Source of the DNA: Candidatus Thioglobus autotrophicus | GTDB taxonomy: Bacteria; Pseudomonadota; Gammaproteobacteria; PS1; Pseudothioglobaceae | Reading direction: 5' to 3' | DNA: 64,000 nucleotides | Assembly (NCBI RefSeq): GCF_001293165.1 | Contig: NZ_CP010552.1 | Location: 1,364,001 to 1,428,000, forward strand | Shown here: piece after piece, positions 8,979 through 19,261 of the stretch | How the letters are laid out: the number at the start of each line of letters is the position of its first letter | How positions within the stretch are numbered: position 1 is the first letter of the stretch | Translations under genes and position numbers: made by a program | Notes under the pieces: model-generated | What the model was told of the DNA's origin: nothing | Databases searched by the model: none | What the model saw: the letters and a program-made list of their open reading frames with translations, nothing else

Positions 8979-10769
8979 ATGTCTATTCAAGAAAAACTTG
9001 ACAATCTAACGCAAAATTCTGGTGTTTATCAAATGCTGGATAAACAGGGTTTAGTCATTTATGTAGGCAAGGCTAAAAACCTAAAAAATCGAGTTTCTAG
9101 CTATTTTGTTAAACATCATGATAGCGGCAAGACTCGAGCACTTGTCGCTAATATTGATAGCTTTGAGGTGTTGCTAACTGAGACCGAAACCCAAGCACTA
9201 TTACTTGAGGCAGAGCTGATTAAACAGCATATGCCTAGATACAATATTTTGTTAAAAGATTCAAAGAGTTACCCTTATATTGCTATTAGTAATGACAAAC
9301 ATCCTAGAGTGAGTTTTTTTAGAGGAAAAAAACAAGAAAAATGCCAGTATTTTGGACCATACCCCTCGGCTCATGTGGTGCGAGACTCTCTTGGGTTGCT
9401 AAAGAAGATATTTAAAGTAAGGCAATGCACTAATGCAACTTATAGATCTAGATCTAGAGCGTGTTTGGAGTATCAAATCGGTTTGTGTAGTGCGCCTTGT
9501 GTCGGGCATATTAACGATGAAAATTATCAGCAAGATGTCAAGATGATGTCTTTGTTTTTGGCAGGTAAGGGCAAGCAAACTTTAGATAAAATTTCTCAAA
9601 AAATGCAAATTGCATCAGCCAATCAAGAATTTGAGCTCGCTGCACACTTGCGTGACCAACTGATTGATTTAAGAAAAATTCAAGAGCGGCATGCTTCAAA
9701 CTCTACAGCGGATATGGATGTTATTGCTGTTTATCAGCAAGATGGTGTTAATGCAATTGAGGTGTTGTTTATTCGTTCGGGTAAGCAAGTAGGGCAAGAG
9801 TTTATTTTGCCGAAAAACTCATCCCATCAAGCGGTTGAAGTGGTTCTGAGTGCTTTTTTGCCTTTGTATTATGTCGGAAAAGACACCCCGAAACAACTAC
9901 TACTTAGTCATCAACTGTTAGACAAAAAAATTATTTCCACGGCGCTCAATACCCATATTATTGACGCCCCAGGCAAGAATAAAAAGCATTATTTAAACAT
10001 TGCAAATTTAACCGTTAAAGAAAATCTTAATCAAAATCTTTTGGCCAGATTTAGAAAGAAATCAACCCTCGTGCATTTGCAAAGTATTTTGAATTTAAAA
10101 AAACTGCCAGAAACAATGGAGTGTTTTGATATCAGCCATATGATGGGTGAATCCACTACAGCTTCGTGTGTTGTGTTTGAAAAAGGCGTGCCGAAAGTGA
10201 GTAAGTATCGTCAATTTGACATTAAAAATATCACCCCAGGCGATGATTATGCGGCGATGAATCAAGTGATTTTTCGGCGTTATTCTAAACGTTTAAAAAA
10301 CAAACAGCCATTGCCAGACTTGGTCTTTGTTGATGGTGGATTGGGTCAGCTTAATCAAGCTATTATGGTCATGGATTCTATTGGCATTGACGAGGTTCAA
10401 TTGGTTGGTGTTGCTAAGGGTGAAAAACGCAAAGCTGGTTTGGAGACGCTAATCACTGTTGATCAGGGGCAAGTACATAAGATTAATCTGCCACCCCATG
10501 ATCCAGCTCTTATGCTGATTAATCACATTCGCGATGAATCGCACCGTTTTGCGATTAAAAATCATCGGATAAAACGCTCTAAAAATCGTACCACTTCGCC
10601 TTTAGAATCTATTTCTGGGGTGGGTAAATTAAGGCGAGCTGCACTGCTCAATTATTTTGGCGGACTCCAAGAAATCAAACAAGCGTCTGTTGATGAAATT
10701 CAAAAAGTCCATGGTATTAATTTAGCATTAGCGACTAAAATAGTCGAAACACTCAACGCATCTAGGTAG
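8979..10769 (+). CDS. uvrC: UvrABC excinuclease subunit C
   Basis: Makes the dual incisions in nucleotide excision repair after UvrA2B damage recognition. 596 residues. The N-terminal GIY-YIG nuclease (GVYQM then VIYVGKAKNLKNRV) covers about 1-95; the Cys-rich linker (RACLEYQIGLCSAPCVG, about 163) is followed by a UVR helix pair (about 200-235). The RNase H-like nuclease starts around 380 (MECFDISHMMGE; DLVFVDGGLGQL). The C-terminal helix-hairpin-helix repeats (SISGVGKLRRAALLNYFGG) end the protein. A 58-residue membrane gene follows after 5 bp. Confidence 0.97.
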   Translation: MSIQEKLDNLTQNSGVYQMLDKQGLVIYVGKAKNLKNRVSSYFVKHHDSGKTRALVANIDSFEVLLTETETQALLLEAELIKQHMPRYNILLKDSKSYPYIAISNDKHPRVSFFRGKKQEKCQYFGPYPSAHVVRDSLGLLKKIFKVRQCTNATYRSRSRACLEYQIGLCSAPCVGHINDENYQQDVKMMSLFLAGKGKQTLDKISQKMQIASANQEFELAAHLRDQLIDLRKIQERHASNSTADMDVIAVYQQDGVNAIEVLFIRSGKQVGQEFILPKNSSHQAVEVVLSAFLPLYYVGKDTPKQLLLSHQLLDKKIISTALNTHIIDAPGKNKKHYLNIANLTVKENLNQNLLARFRKKSTLVHLQSILNLKKLPETMECFDISHMMGESTTASCVVFEKGVPKVSKYRQFDIKNITPGDDYAAMNQVIFRRYSKRLKNKQPLPDLVFVDGGLGQLNQAIMVMDSIGIDEVQLVGVAKGEKRKAGLETLITVDQGQVHKINLPPHDPALMLINHIRDESHRFAIKNHRIKRSKNRTTSPLESISGVGKLRRAALLNYFGGLQEIKQASVDEIQKVHGINLALATKIVETLNASR

Positions 10770-10774
10770 GAACT

Positions 10775-10951
10775 ATGTTTTTAATTCGTCTTTTAATTAT
10801 TGCTTTTATTGTTGGTTATTGTGTCTGGTTTATCAGCAATAAAGTATTAGGAAAAAATTTAAAAATAGCACGAGTGATTGCCGCAACTTTGATTGTTACG
10901 ACAGTTATTTATCTGTTATTAGGCGGTTTGTCGTATTTGCTAGAAGGCTAA
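10775..10951 (+). CDS. Small two-helix membrane protein (58 aa), unrecognised
   Basis: An ATG 5 bp after the uvrC stop opens a 58-residue frame ending TAA. It begins MFLIRLLIIAFIVGYCVWF, continues through a basic loop (NKVLGKNLKIAR) and ends with a second hydrophobic stretch (VIAATLIVTTVIYLLLGG). GTAGG seven to eight bases before the ATG could be a ribosome-binding site. The alternating charge and hydrophobicity look like a real small membrane protein cotranscribed with uvrC. I do not recognise a family and assign no function. Confidence 0.6.
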   Translation: MFLIRLLIIAFIVGYCVWFISNKVLGKNLKIARVIAATLIVTTVIYLLLGGLSYLLEG

Positions 10952-10958
10952 TTTTTTG

Positions 10959-11288
10959 CTAAAGGTTATTGGCGCTTAAATGTAAGCCAATAACCCCAGC
11001 AACAATCAAAAGAATGCTAAAAAATTTCACAAAGCTAATAGATTCTTCGAAATACATAATACCAATCACAGTGATGAGTACTGTACCTAGTCCTGCCCAA
11101 ATGGCATAAGCAATACCCATTTCAAACTTTTTTAAGGCCAAGGTTAAGGCGATAAATGATAAGGCATAGCAAACAAAGATTAGCACAGAGGGTAAGAGTT
11201 TGCTAAAACCATCTGAGAGTTTCATAGCAGTCGTGCCAGCCACTTCAAGAGCAATAGCCAATATTAAAAATAACCAAGCTTGACTCAT
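10959..11288 (-). CDS. Small multidrug resistance (SMR) family transporter
   Basis: 109 residues and four membrane helices, the standard SMR size. The first helix holds the membrane-embedded glutamate in LAIALEVAGTTAMKLS (Glu about 14), which couples proton and substrate binding. The loop after helix 2 reads AYAIWAGLGTVLITVIG, of the EmrE/Qac type rather than the guanidinium exporter (SugE/Gdx) type. It probably exports quaternary cations or acts as a homodimeric antiporter. The start overlaps the HAD gene stop by 4 bp (ATGA), making it the last gene of the leftward uup operon. Confidence 0.9.
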   Translation of the reverse strand: MSQAWLFLILAIALEVAGTTAMKLSDGFSKLLPSVLIFVCYALSFIALTLALKKFEMGIAYAIWAGLGTVLITVIGIMYFEESISFVKFFSILLIVAGVIGLHLSANNL

Positions 11289-11830
11289 GATGCTTTTTTG
11301 GAAATAAGTAGCGTGTTTAAATGGGCTGTGTGCTTGATAATTTTGTTAGTGACATTTACCAAAATTGACAAGTTTGACGCCTCCCAAACTGGCATATCGC
11401 GCATATGATCACCCATATAATCAAATCCCTTATGGCCAAAACGCTCAATAAGCTTATCAGCTTTATTGTGCGAAGATAGGTTGAAATCGGCATTACTAGC
11501 CATAACGTCATCAAACAAATCAATGTGTTTGGCAACGGCAAAAGCGTAGTCTTTGTGCGAAGCTGTTGCTAAAATAATGCTCGATCCTTGTTGTTTACGC
11601 TCATGAATATAATCAATGGTTTCTTGCAGGTAGGGTAGGCTAGATACGTCTACTGTAAAACGTTTAACCAGTTGATCTTTCAAATAACCCTTGCCTTTAA
11701 AAAACCAAAACGGATAAAGCAAAATCAGCCAAGGTTGTTTTTTAAGAGTACCTAGGGAAGATTCGTATAATAAGTCGGTGTTAATAAGGGTGTGGTCCAG
11801 GTCAACAATAAGCGGTATTTTTTTATTCAT
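11285..11830 (-). CDS. HAD-superfamily hydrolase
   Basis: About 181 residues. HAD motif I is VDLDHTLINTD (DxDxT nucleophile), motif II IILATAS, and motif IV GDHMRD with the two acidic Mg ligands. This segment resembles the HAD domain that in some proteins is fused to a UbiA prenyltransferase; here it stands alone. Substrate unknown. I chose the ATG at 11830 (MNKKIPL) because it forms an ATGA overlap with the upstream uup stop; an ATG 15 bp upstream lies inside uup. Confidence 0.8.
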   Translation of the reverse strand: MNKKIPLIVDLDHTLINTDLLYESSLGTLKKQPWLILLYPFWFFKGKGYLKDQLVKRFTVDVSSLPYLQETIDYIHERKQQGSSIILATASHKDYAFAVAKHIDLFDDVMASNADFNLSSHNKADKLIERFGHKGFDYMGDHMRDMPVWEASNLSILVNVTNKIIKHTAHLNTLLISKKAS

Positions 11831-13680
11831 TCTAGCTCTCCCCATTGGTCAAAGTAGCGTTCTAAATCCGCTTCTAATCTGGCTAGGCGAATGAGTGCAT
11901 CTTGCGATTCATCTGTTTGGAAAAATTCTGGGTCTGAGAGTAGCATCTGAATTTCTCCAATTTCAATTTCAGTTTTTTCAATTTTTTCAGGCAATTGCTT
12001 TAACGCTTGTTGTTGCTTGTAGTTAAGTTTCTTAGGGTTGTTAGCAGTTGAATTTTCAGCCTTTGGTTTGGGCTTTGTTTTGGTTTTTTGAGTCGCTACC
12101 TTGTCCTGTTTTTGAATCAGATAATCATCATAGCCACCTGCATATTGATTAATAACACCATCTCCATCGAGTACCACAGTTGAGCCAACAACATTATTTA
12201 AAAAAGTTCGATCGTGAGAAATTAAAATCAGTGTGCCTTTGTAATCCACCAGCATTTCTTCTAGAAGCTCGAGGGTTTCTACATCTAAATCATTGGTGGG
12301 CTCATCAAGCACAAGCAGGTTGGCAGGTTGAGATAGGATTTTAGCGAGCATGAGTCGATTCTTCTCGCCACCAGAAAACATCCTAATTGGTGCCATGGCT
12401 TGCTTGCCTGTGAATAAAAACTGGCGTAAATAACCGATAATATGCTTACTCTTGCCGCCAATATCAATATGTTCACGACCGCCAGAGACAAAGTCCATGG
12501 CTTTCATATTTGGATCAAGATTATCACGCATTTGATCAAAATAGGCGAGTTGAATGGTTTTGGAGCGTCGTATTGTGCCCTTGGTTGGCTGTAGTTCGTC
12601 TAGTAGTAGCTTGATGAATGTAGATTTACCGCTACCATTGCCACCAATGATGCCAATTTTCTCACCTTTTAAAACCAACATTGAGAAGTCTTTGACCAGC
12701 TCCAAACCTGCTATTTCATAGGAAATTTTTCTCACTTCAAAGACGACTTTTGAAGCCCTATTTTCATCTTCTAAAGCATGAATTTTAACGTTGCCTTTTT
12801 TCGCACGACGATCAGTGAAAGATTTGCGCATAGACTCTAAAGACCGAACCCTGCCTTCATTTCGGGTGCGACGAGCTTTAATACCTTGGCGAATCCAAAC
12901 TTCTTCTTGAGCCAGTTTTTTATCAAAGCGAGCATTGGCAATCTCCTCAGCATGAAGCTGTTCATCTTTACGTTTTACATAAGCTTTGTAGTCGCATTCA
13001 AAGACACTTAAACGTCCTCGATCAAGATCAAAAACTTTGTTCACAATGCCGGCAATGAATGAGCGGTCATGACTAATAATAACCAGGGTTCCGTGGTATT
13101 CCTTTAGCATGCGTTCCAAATCCAAAATGGCAGTAATATCCATATGGTTGGTTGGCTCGTCTAGTAATAGTACGTCAGGCTCTTGAATTAAAGCGCGTGC
13201 TAACATAACGCGACGCCTCCAGCCGCCTGATAAAGTGGCAAGCGAGGTTTGTGGATTGAGTGAAAATCGATTAAGAATAGCCTCGATTTTGTGTAAGTAT
13301 TGCCAACCATCGAGCTGGTCAATTTTCTGTTGAAAATCACCAGCTTTATCAAGCTCACCAATATGAATAAAATGTTGATATTGAGCGATAATATCGCCAA
13401 TTTCACCCAAACCTTCAGACACAATATTAAACAGAATTTTGTCATTGTCTTCAGGTGGCATTTGCTCTAAAAAGCTAATTTTTATGCCATTTTTAACCTT
13501 TAATTTGCCATCATCGGGCTCGATAGAGCCAGCTAAAATGCGCATAAAGGTTGATTTTCCTTCGCCATTTCGACCAATCAGAGCGATTTTGTCACCTTTT
13601 AAGATGGTGGAGCTAACCTCGTTGAGTATGGGCTTATCTGAAAAACTCAAAGAAATTTTATCAAGTGTAATTAATGGCAT
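11827..13680 (-). CDS. uup: ABC-F ATPase, Uup type
   Basis: Soluble ABC protein with two ATPase domains and no membrane part; ABC-F proteins act on ribosomes, and Uup also affects transposon excision and branched DNA in E. coli. 617 residues. Domain 1: Walker A GRNGEGKS (about 37), signature LSGGWRRRV, Walker B LLLDEPTNHMD. Linker with QGIKARRTRNEGRVRSLE, typical of Uup. Domain 2: GGNGSGKS, FSGGEKNRLMLAKIL, LLVLDEPTNDLD. A C-terminal coiled coil (about 540-617) matches the Uup DNA-binding tail. First gene of the leftward uup-HAD-SMR operon. Confidence 0.93.
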   Translation of the reverse strand: MPLITLDKISLSFSDKPILNEVSSTILKGDKIALIGRNGEGKSTFMRILAGSIEPDDGKLKVKNGIKISFLEQMPPEDNDKILFNIVSEGLGEIGDIIAQYQHFIHIGELDKAGDFQQKIDQLDGWQYLHKIEAILNRFSLNPQTSLATLSGGWRRRVMLARALIQEPDVLLLDEPTNHMDITAILDLERMLKEYHGTLVIISHDRSFIAGIVNKVFDLDRGRLSVFECDYKAYVKRKDEQLHAEEIANARFDKKLAQEEVWIRQGIKARRTRNEGRVRSLESMRKSFTDRRAKKGNVKIHALEDENRASKVVFEVRKISYEIAGLELVKDFSMLVLKGEKIGIIGGNGSGKSTFIKLLLDELQPTKGTIRRSKTIQLAYFDQMRDNLDPNMKAMDFVSGGREHIDIGGKSKHIIGYLRQFLFTGKQAMAPIRMFSGGEKNRLMLAKILSQPANLLVLDEPTNDLDVETLELLEEMLVDYKGTLILISHDRTFLNNVVGSTVVLDGDGVINQYAGGYDDYLIQKQDKVATQKTKTKPKPKAENSTANNPKKLNYKQQQALKQLPEKIEKTEIEIGEIQMLLSDPEFFQTDESQDALIRLARLEADLERYFDQWGELE

Positions 13681-13742
13681 GGGTCTCCTTTTACATCCGT
13701 CGAGAAGTGTAAAATCTAGGTTTTAGTGTTCATAAATAGCGT

Positions 13743-14210
13743 ATGCGAAATTTTACCCAAACAACAGCCCTATTTAAAAGAGTTGCCCTATGTATTGCAT
13801 TATTAGCTTTTCAGCCAGCTTTCGGCGAAAGTATTGAGGCAAATAGCTTTAAAAATGAGGCTCACGAACAAAGATATCGCAGCTTGATTGATGAAATACG
13901 TTGCCCAGTTTGTCAGGGGCAAAGTATTGGTGGCTCGAATGCTGGGCTGGCAAAAGATTTGCGTGAAAAAGTACGCGAGCTTATTATTGATGATCAAACA
14001 GACGACAGCATTCGCCGATATATGACTGATCGTTATGGCGATTTTGTAGTGTTTAAGCCGCCAATGAATAAAAATACCTATTTATTATGGTACGCACCTT
14101 TTGTATTTTTAGCGCTAGGCTTGTTTTTCTTTATTCGCTCATTAGGTAAAAAGCCCTCTAACACCTCTGGGGTGGTCGACACACAAAAAGCCAGGGATTT
14201 ACTTAAGTGA
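13743..14210 (+). CDS. ccmH: Cytochrome c maturation protein CcmH
   Basis: 155 residues: signal peptide to about 28 (FQPAFGES), the thiol motif IRCPVCQGQS (about 52-60), an amphipathic segment LAKDLREKVRELIIDDQTDD, and a C-terminal membrane helix (about 117-137). The two cysteines reduce apocytochrome c and form the haem-lyase interaction in system I maturation. Only ccmH is here; the rest of the ccm genes are elsewhere. It begins the rightward ccmH-yjbQ-TPR-lysS-cmk run and its stop overlaps the GTG start of yjbQ. The neighbouring TPR protein could stand in for the CcmI partner, but it has no membrane segment. Confidence 0.92.
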   Translation: MRNFTQTTALFKRVALCIALLAFQPAFGESIEANSFKNEAHEQRYRSLIDEIRCPVCQGQSIGGSNAGLAKDLREKVRELIIDDQTDDSIRRYMTDRYGDFVVFKPPMNKNTYLLWYAPFVFLALGLFFFIRSLGKKPSNTSGVVDTQKARDLLK

Positions 14211-14605
14211 GTCAAACGTTAATTGTCAGCACTCAAGGTCGTGGTGTAATAGATATTACTGCCCAGGTCAATGCACAACTTAAAAAGGCTGACGCTCAAT
14301 TGTGCCATGTGTTTGTAACTCATACCTCTGCATCACTTATTATTACCGGCAATGAGGATCCTGATTTACTGCTTGATGTTGAAGATTATTTTAAAAAACA
14401 AGTGGCAGATGCAGATCCAAATTATCGTCATAAAGGCCAAGGTGACCTTGATATGTCGGGTCATATCAGATCGATTCTAACAGGTGAGGCTAAAACCATT
14501 CCGATAATTAATGGTAAGCTGGCTTTGGGTAAATTCCAAGGCTTGTATTTATATGAACATCGTTCTGGCAACAACACCCGTAAACTAATTATTACTGAGT
14601 TATGA
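14207..14605 (+). CDS. yjbQ: YjbQ/UPF0047 family protein
   Basis: 132 residues, the usual size. Contains HVFVTHTSASLIITGNEDPDLLLD and the later GHIRSILTG and LYLYEHR segments that mark this family; its members have weak thiamine-phosphate synthase activity, and the true role is unsettled. The start is GTG at 14207, giving a GTGA overlap with the ccmH stop; its own stop overlaps the next ATG (ATGA). Strong coupling of three genes follows. Confidence 0.92.
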   Translation: MSQTLIVSTQGRGVIDITAQVNAQLKKADAQLCHVFVTHTSASLIITGNEDPDLLLDVEDYFKKQVADADPNYRHKGQGDLDMSGHIRSILTGEAKTIPIINGKLALGKFQGLYLYEHRSGNNTRKLIITEL

Positions 14606-15267
14606 GTAACGAGACAGAACTGAGCAATTTAATGGTGAGTGCTTACACACACCAGAAAAATAATGACCTTTCTCTGGCGATTCAAGCGTGGAATGAATTA
14701 ATTAACCATACAAGTGCAGATGAGACTCTTAAGGCTAATGCGTACCTAAGTTTGGGCAATTTACATCAACTGCAAGGTAATGACGATTTAGCTATTGAAA
14801 GTATGTCGAGCGCCATTAAAGCGAACCCAAATAGTGCTGAGGCTTATTTTTGTCTAGCTTACCTCGAACAAGAAAAAGAAAACTTTGACTCGGCTATAGA
14901 ATACTTTGAGAAAGCCATCACGCTTAAGAACACTGACAGCGGCGCCTTTAATAATTTGGGTAATTGTTATGATCGACTAGAGCGAAGCGAGGAGGCAATA
15001 GGGGCTTACTCGCAAGCGATTAGCTTGGATGGTAACTATATAGCCGCTATTTATAATCGGGGTAATGCCTATATTAAATCTGCTAAAGATGATTTAGCAT
15101 TGAATGATTTAAATAAAGCCATTGAATTGGATGCAAATTTTTACCAAGCCTATTATAATCGTGGCACTTTGCACAAGCGCTTAGGTAATGCAGTTCAATC
15201 TGAACAAGATTTGACCAAAGCAAAAACCCTAGCACAACAAGAATTAGAAACTAAAACACAACATTAA
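14602..15267 (+). CDS. Tetratricopeptide repeat protein
   Basis: 221 residues made of about five to six TPR units of 34 residues (for example [47 protein letters not shown]). No signal peptide or membrane helix, so probably a cytosolic scaffold. Coupled to yjbQ by a 4-bp overlap and 4 bp before lysS. Partner unknown. Confidence 0.85.
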   Translation: MSNETELSNLMVSAYTHQKNNDLSLAIQAWNELINHTSADETLKANAYLSLGNLHQLQGNDDLAIESMSSAIKANPNSAEAYFCLAYLEQEKENFDSAIEYFEKAITLKNTDSGAFNNLGNCYDRLERSEEAIGAYSQAISLDGNYIAAIYNRGNAYIKSAKDDLALNDLNKAIELDANFYQAYYNRGTLHKRLGNAVQSEQDLTKAKTLAQQELETKTQH

Positions 15268-15271
15268 AATC

Positions 15272-16762
15272 ATGAGTGACCAAGACAACAACAAGCTAAT
15301 TGCTGAAAGAAAATCAAAACTGGATAAATTAAGAGAGGCGGGCAATCCATTTGTCAACGATTTTAAACCTGAGAATTTGGCGCAAAATATCTTAAGTGAC
15401 TATGATCAATTTTCTAAAGAAGAATTAGAAGAGAAGTCAGTCAAAGTCTCAATTGCAGGGCGTATGATGCTTAAGCGCGTTATGGGTAAAGCCAGCTTTG
15501 CAACGTTGCAAGATTCTAGTGGCAAAATTCAAATATTTGTCACTCGTGATGAACTGCCTGAAGGTTTTTATAACGAACAGTTTAAAAAATGGGATATTGG
15601 TGATATTTTGGCCACGACGGGCACTTTGTTTAAAACCAACGTGGGTGAGTTGTCAGTGCGTGTTGATAGTATTAAGCTATTAACCAAATCACTCAGACCT
15701 TTGCCGGAGAAATTTCACGGCCTGTCAGATCAAGAAGTTAGGTATCGTCAACGCTATGTTGACTTAATTACCAATGAGCAAACTCGCGCTACATTTAAAC
15801 GTCGTAGTGCAATTGTGTCTTATATTCGTAATTTCTTTAATGATGCTGACTTTATGGAAGTCGAAACACCAATGTTACAAACCATTCCTGGTGGTGCCAC
15901 AGCTAAGCCGTTTGAAACGCATCATAACGCCTTAGATATGCAAATGTTTTTGCGTATTGCGCCAGAGCTTTATCTCAAGCGCTTGGTGGTTGGTGGCATG
16001 GATAGGGTGTTTGAAATTAATCGTAACTTCAGAAACGAGGGCTTGTCAACGCGCCATAATCCAGAGTTTACTATGATTGAGTTTTATCAAGCCTACGCCA
16101 CTTATCATGACCTAATGGATTTAACGGAAAAACTATTTCGCGGCATTGCTGTGGATGTCTGTGGCAGTTCAACTATTCATTATCAAGGTGATGATTTTGA
16201 TTTCTCCAAAGCGTTTAATCGTATTAGCGTGTTTGATTCTATTCTTAAATACAATCCTAATTTCAAGGCAGATGATTTAAACGAGGCTAACGCCAAAGCA
16301 ACTGCTGAAACATTAGGCATAGAGGTTAAGGATAATTGGGGTTTGGGCAAGATTCAAATTGAAATTTTTGAAAAAACAGTAGAAGAAAAGCTCATGCAGC
16401 CAACTTTCATTACTGAGTATCCAACAGAAGTCTCGCCTTTAGCAAGGCGCAATGACGACAATCCATTTATCACTGATCGATTCGAGCTATTTATTGGCGG
16501 ACGCGAAATTGCCAATGGCTTTTCCGAGCTAAATGATGCACAAGATCAAGCTCAGCGATTTAAAGCGCAAGTGGCTGAAAAGGATGCAGGCGATGATGAA
16601 GCCATGCATTATGACAGCGACTATATTCGTGCACTCGAATACGGTATGCCGCCAACAGCAGGTGAAGGTATTGGTATCGACCGATTGGTTATGCTATTTA
16701 CCGATTCGCCATCAATTCGTGACGTGTTGTTATTTCCTCACATGAGGCCGGAAGTTAAATGA
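15272..16762 (+). CDS. lysS: Lysyl-tRNA synthetase, class II
   Basis: Charges tRNA-Lys, whose UUU gene lies 2.8 kb downstream. 496 residues. N-terminal OB anticodon-binding domain (about 55-145: [21 protein letters not shown]), class II motif 1 ([16 protein letters not shown]), motif 2 ([20 protein letters not shown], about 247) and motif 3 ([17 protein letters not shown]) near the C-terminus. The stop overlaps cmk by 4 bp. Confidence 0.98.
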   Translation: MSDQDNNKLIAERKSKLDKLREAGNPFVNDFKPENLAQNILSDYDQFSKEELEEKSVKVSIAGRMMLKRVMGKASFATLQDSSGKIQIFVTRDELPEGFYNEQFKKWDIGDILATTGTLFKTNVGELSVRVDSIKLLTKSLRPLPEKFHGLSDQEVRYRQRYVDLITNEQTRATFKRRSAIVSYIRNFFNDADFMEVETPMLQTIPGGATAKPFETHHNALDMQMFLRIAPELYLKRLVVGGMDRVFEINRNFRNEGLSTRHNPEFTMIEFYQAYATYHDLMDLTEKLFRGIAVDVCGSSTIHYQGDDFDFSKAFNRISVFDSILKYNPNFKADDLNEANAKATAETLGIEVKDNWGLGKIQIEIFEKTVEEKLMQPTFITEYPTEVSPLARRNDDNPFITDRFELFIGGREIANGFSELNDAQDQAQRFKAQVAEKDAGDDEAMHYDSDYIRALEYGMPPTAGEGIGIDRLVMLFTDSPSIRDVLLFPHMRPEVK

Positions 16763-17427
16763 GTGCACCGGTACTAACCATTGACGGTCCTAGTGGCGTT
16801 GGAAAAGGTACGGTCGCTCGCGTTATTGCACAGCAACAAGGCTGGCATTTATTAGATTCTGGCGCTATTTATCGTGCTTTTGCCTTGGCAGTCGATGCTA
16901 GAAATATTGATGTAGCTGATGAAAAAGCATTGGAGGAAATTGCTAAAAATCTAGATTTAGCCTTTAAAACTCACCAAGATAGTGAATTGGTTAGTGTGTA
17001 CTTAGATGGTAAAGATGTATCTAGTGTTTTACGCACCGAGCAAACGGGTGAAATGGCCTCTCGCATCGCCTCTATTGGTGTGGTGCGTAGTGCATTGTTA
17101 AAGCGTCAGCAAGACTTTGCAGTAGCCCCTGGCTTGGTAGCTGACGGGCGTGATATGGGCACAGTAGTGTTTCAAGAGGCAGCGTTTAAAGTCTACCTTA
17201 CAGCGAGTAGTGCGGCGCGTTCTAATAGACGCCTAAAACAATTGCAAGTACAAGGTCACAAGGGTATAATGTCGCAGATCTTAGCAGAGGTTGAGGCGCG
17301 TGATGCGCGTGATAGTTCACGCAAACATTCTCCTTTAAAACCTGCAAAAGACGCCCTTATCATTGATACCACTGAGTTATCATTGGATGAGGTAGTCGCT
17401 CAAGTGAGCGCATTGGTTAAAGCTTAA
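16759..17427 (+). CDS. cmk: Cytidylate kinase
   Basis: Phosphorylates CMP and dCMP with ATP. 222 residues. P-loop [16 protein letters not shown] (about 8-23), followed by [16 protein letters not shown], the CMP-binding [10 protein letters not shown] (about 130) and [18 protein letters not shown] near the C-terminus. ATGA overlap with lysS. cmk followed by rpsA and ihfB is the standard gammaproteobacterial order. Confidence 0.97.
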   Translation: MSAPVLTIDGPSGVGKGTVARVIAQQQGWHLLDSGAIYRAFALAVDARNIDVADEKALEEIAKNLDLAFKTHQDSELVSVYLDGKDVSSVLRTEQTGEMASRIASIGVVRSALLKRQQDFAVAPGLVADGRDMGTVVFQEAAFKVYLTASSAARSNRRLKQLQVQGHKGIMSQILAEVEARDARDSSRKHSPLKPAKDALIIDTTELSLDEVVAQVSALVKA

Positions 17428-17521
17428 GCGGTTAAGCTTTATAAATAAACTAACCCGATATGCATTAGGCGAACACCGTAAATAGCCTAAAAAATTACCG
17501 GTCAATATCAAAGAAGAAACT

Positions 17522-19198
17522 ATGTCAGAATCATTTGCTGAGCTGTTTGAGAACAGCGTAGAACAACAAAACGTAAAAGTAGGTGCCTTATTAATGGGTA
17601 CCGTAGTTAGCATTAATCGTGAAAAAGCGATTGTAAATGTTGGACTAAAATCAGAGGGTTTTATCTCTCTAGACGAATTTAAAAACCCAAAAGGTGAATT
17701 AGAGGTTGCAGAAGGCGATATTGTAGAAGTCGCTCTTAAATCAATCGACGATGGCCTGGGTAATACATTATTGTCACATGCTGATGCGAAGCGCATCAAG
17801 CTATGGCAATCACTAGAAACAGCAATGAATTCTAAAGAAGTGGTAACAGGTATTGTTACTGGCGCTGTTAAAGGTGGTCTTACAGTTGATATTGGCGTTG
17901 TTAAAGCATTCTTACCGGGTTCACTAGTTGATGTTCGCCCTGTGAAAGATTTCTCATACCTTACAGGTCAAGAAATTGAAGCTATCGTTATCAAGATGGA
18001 CGAAGTTAGAAACAACATCGTTATTTCTAGAAAAGCAGTTATGCAAGAAGCTAACTCAGCTGATCGTGAAGCATTACTTGAAACACTTGAAGAAGGTAAA
18101 GAGATCGAAGGTATTGTTAAGAACTTGGCTGACTACGGTGCATTTGTTGATCTTGGTGGTGTTGATGGCTTATTACACATTACAGATATTTCATGGACGC
18201 GTGTTAACCACCCATCTGAGAAGCTTACAATTGGCGACAAAATTAAAGTTAAGGTTCTTAACTACGATAAAGAGAAGATGCGTGTATCACTAGGTCTTAA
18301 GCAGCTTACTGCCAGTCCTTGGGATAGTATTTCTGATCGTTTACCAATCGGCAAGAAAGTAACTGGTACTGTTTCTAACCTGACAGATTACGGAGCGTTT
18401 GTACGCATCGAAGATGGCGTTGAAGGTTTGGTTCACGTTTCAGAAATGGATTGGACAAATGCCAATGCTCGCCCTTCTAAGATTGTTAAGCTAGGTCAAG
18501 AAGTTGACGTGGTTATCTTGGATGTACAAGAATCTAAGCACCGTATTTCATTGTCAATGAAGCAAGCTTTAGAAAATCCTTGGGAAGCATTTGAAGCAAC
18601 ACAAAACAAAGGCGACAAGATTATTGTTAATGTTAAGTCAATTACTGACTTTGGTTTATTCGTTGGCCTGCAAGGCGGTATCGATGGCCTAATTCACTTG
18701 GCTGATATCTCTTGGGATAAGCAGTCTTCTGAAGAGTTAGTATCTAGCTATTCAAAAGGTCAAGAATTAGAAGTTGTTATTCTTAATATTGATGCAGAAA
18801 AAGAGCGTATCTCTTTAGGTATTAAGCAGCTTGCTGAAGATGACTTCATGCAGTATGCATCAGCTAATAAGAAAGGCGCTATTGTTAAAGGTACGATCTT
18901 AGAGGTTGATCCACGCGGCGCTGTAATTCAGCTTGCTGATGATATTACTGGCTACTTAAAAGCGGGTGAGATCTCACAAGAACGTGTTGAAGATGCAACA
19001 ACAGTGTTGAAGACGGGTGCTGAAGTTGAAGTGGTTATTATGAATGTTGATAGAAGATCTCGTAATGTTTCAGTTAGTATAAAAGCTAAAGATTCAGTTG
19101 AAGAGCAAGCAGCTATGGCAGACTACAATAAGCAATCTTCTGATGAGGCAACAGGCTCAACATTAGGCGACTTACTTAAGCAAGCAAAAGATAAGTAA
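17522..19198 (+). CDS. rpsA: 30S ribosomal protein S1
   Basis: 558 residues with six S1/OB repeats, each with the pattern KGxVxxxxxYGAFVDLGGVDGLLHITDISW (best copies about residues 190-260 and 275-350). S1 binds mRNA leaders and helps the 30S subunit unwind them; the first two repeats attach to the ribosome. A 94-bp leader separates it from cmk. A clear Rho-independent terminator follows before ihfB. Confidence 0.98.
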   Translation: MSESFAELFENSVEQQNVKVGALLMGTVVSINREKAIVNVGLKSEGFISLDEFKNPKGELEVAEGDIVEVALKSIDDGLGNTLLSHADAKRIKLWQSLETAMNSKEVVTGIVTGAVKGGLTVDIGVVKAFLPGSLVDVRPVKDFSYLTGQEIEAIVIKMDEVRNNIVISRKAVMQEANSADREALLETLEEGKEIEGIVKNLADYGAFVDLGGVDGLLHITDISWTRVNHPSEKLTIGDKIKVKVLNYDKEKMRVSLGLKQLTASPWDSISDRLPIGKKVTGTVSNLTDYGAFVRIEDGVEGLVHVSEMDWTNANARPSKIVKLGQEVDVVILDVQESKHRISLSMKQALENPWEAFEATQNKGDKIIVNVKSITDFGLFVGLQGGIDGLIHLADISWDKQSSEELVSSYSKGQELEVVILNIDAEKERISLGIKQLAEDDFMQYASANKKGAIVKGTILEVDPRGAVIQLADDITGYLKAGEISQERVEDATTVLKTGAEVEVVIMNVDRRSRNVSVSIKAKDSVEEQAAMADYNKQSSDEATGSTLGDLLKQAKDK

Positions 19199-19211
19199 AT
19201 CTTATTGATTG

Positions 19212-19250
19212 AAAAGGCCGCTGAGTAGCAATACAAGGCGGCCTTTTTTT
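19212..19250 (+). terminator. Rho-independent terminator after rpsA
   Basis: Stem AAGGCCGC / GCGGCCTT with an 18-nt loop followed by seven T residues, 14 bp after the rpsA stop. ihfB starts 12 bp later, so ihfB is read by read-through or its own promoter inside rpsA. Confidence 0.9.
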
Positions 19251-19261
19251 ATGGTGAAATC

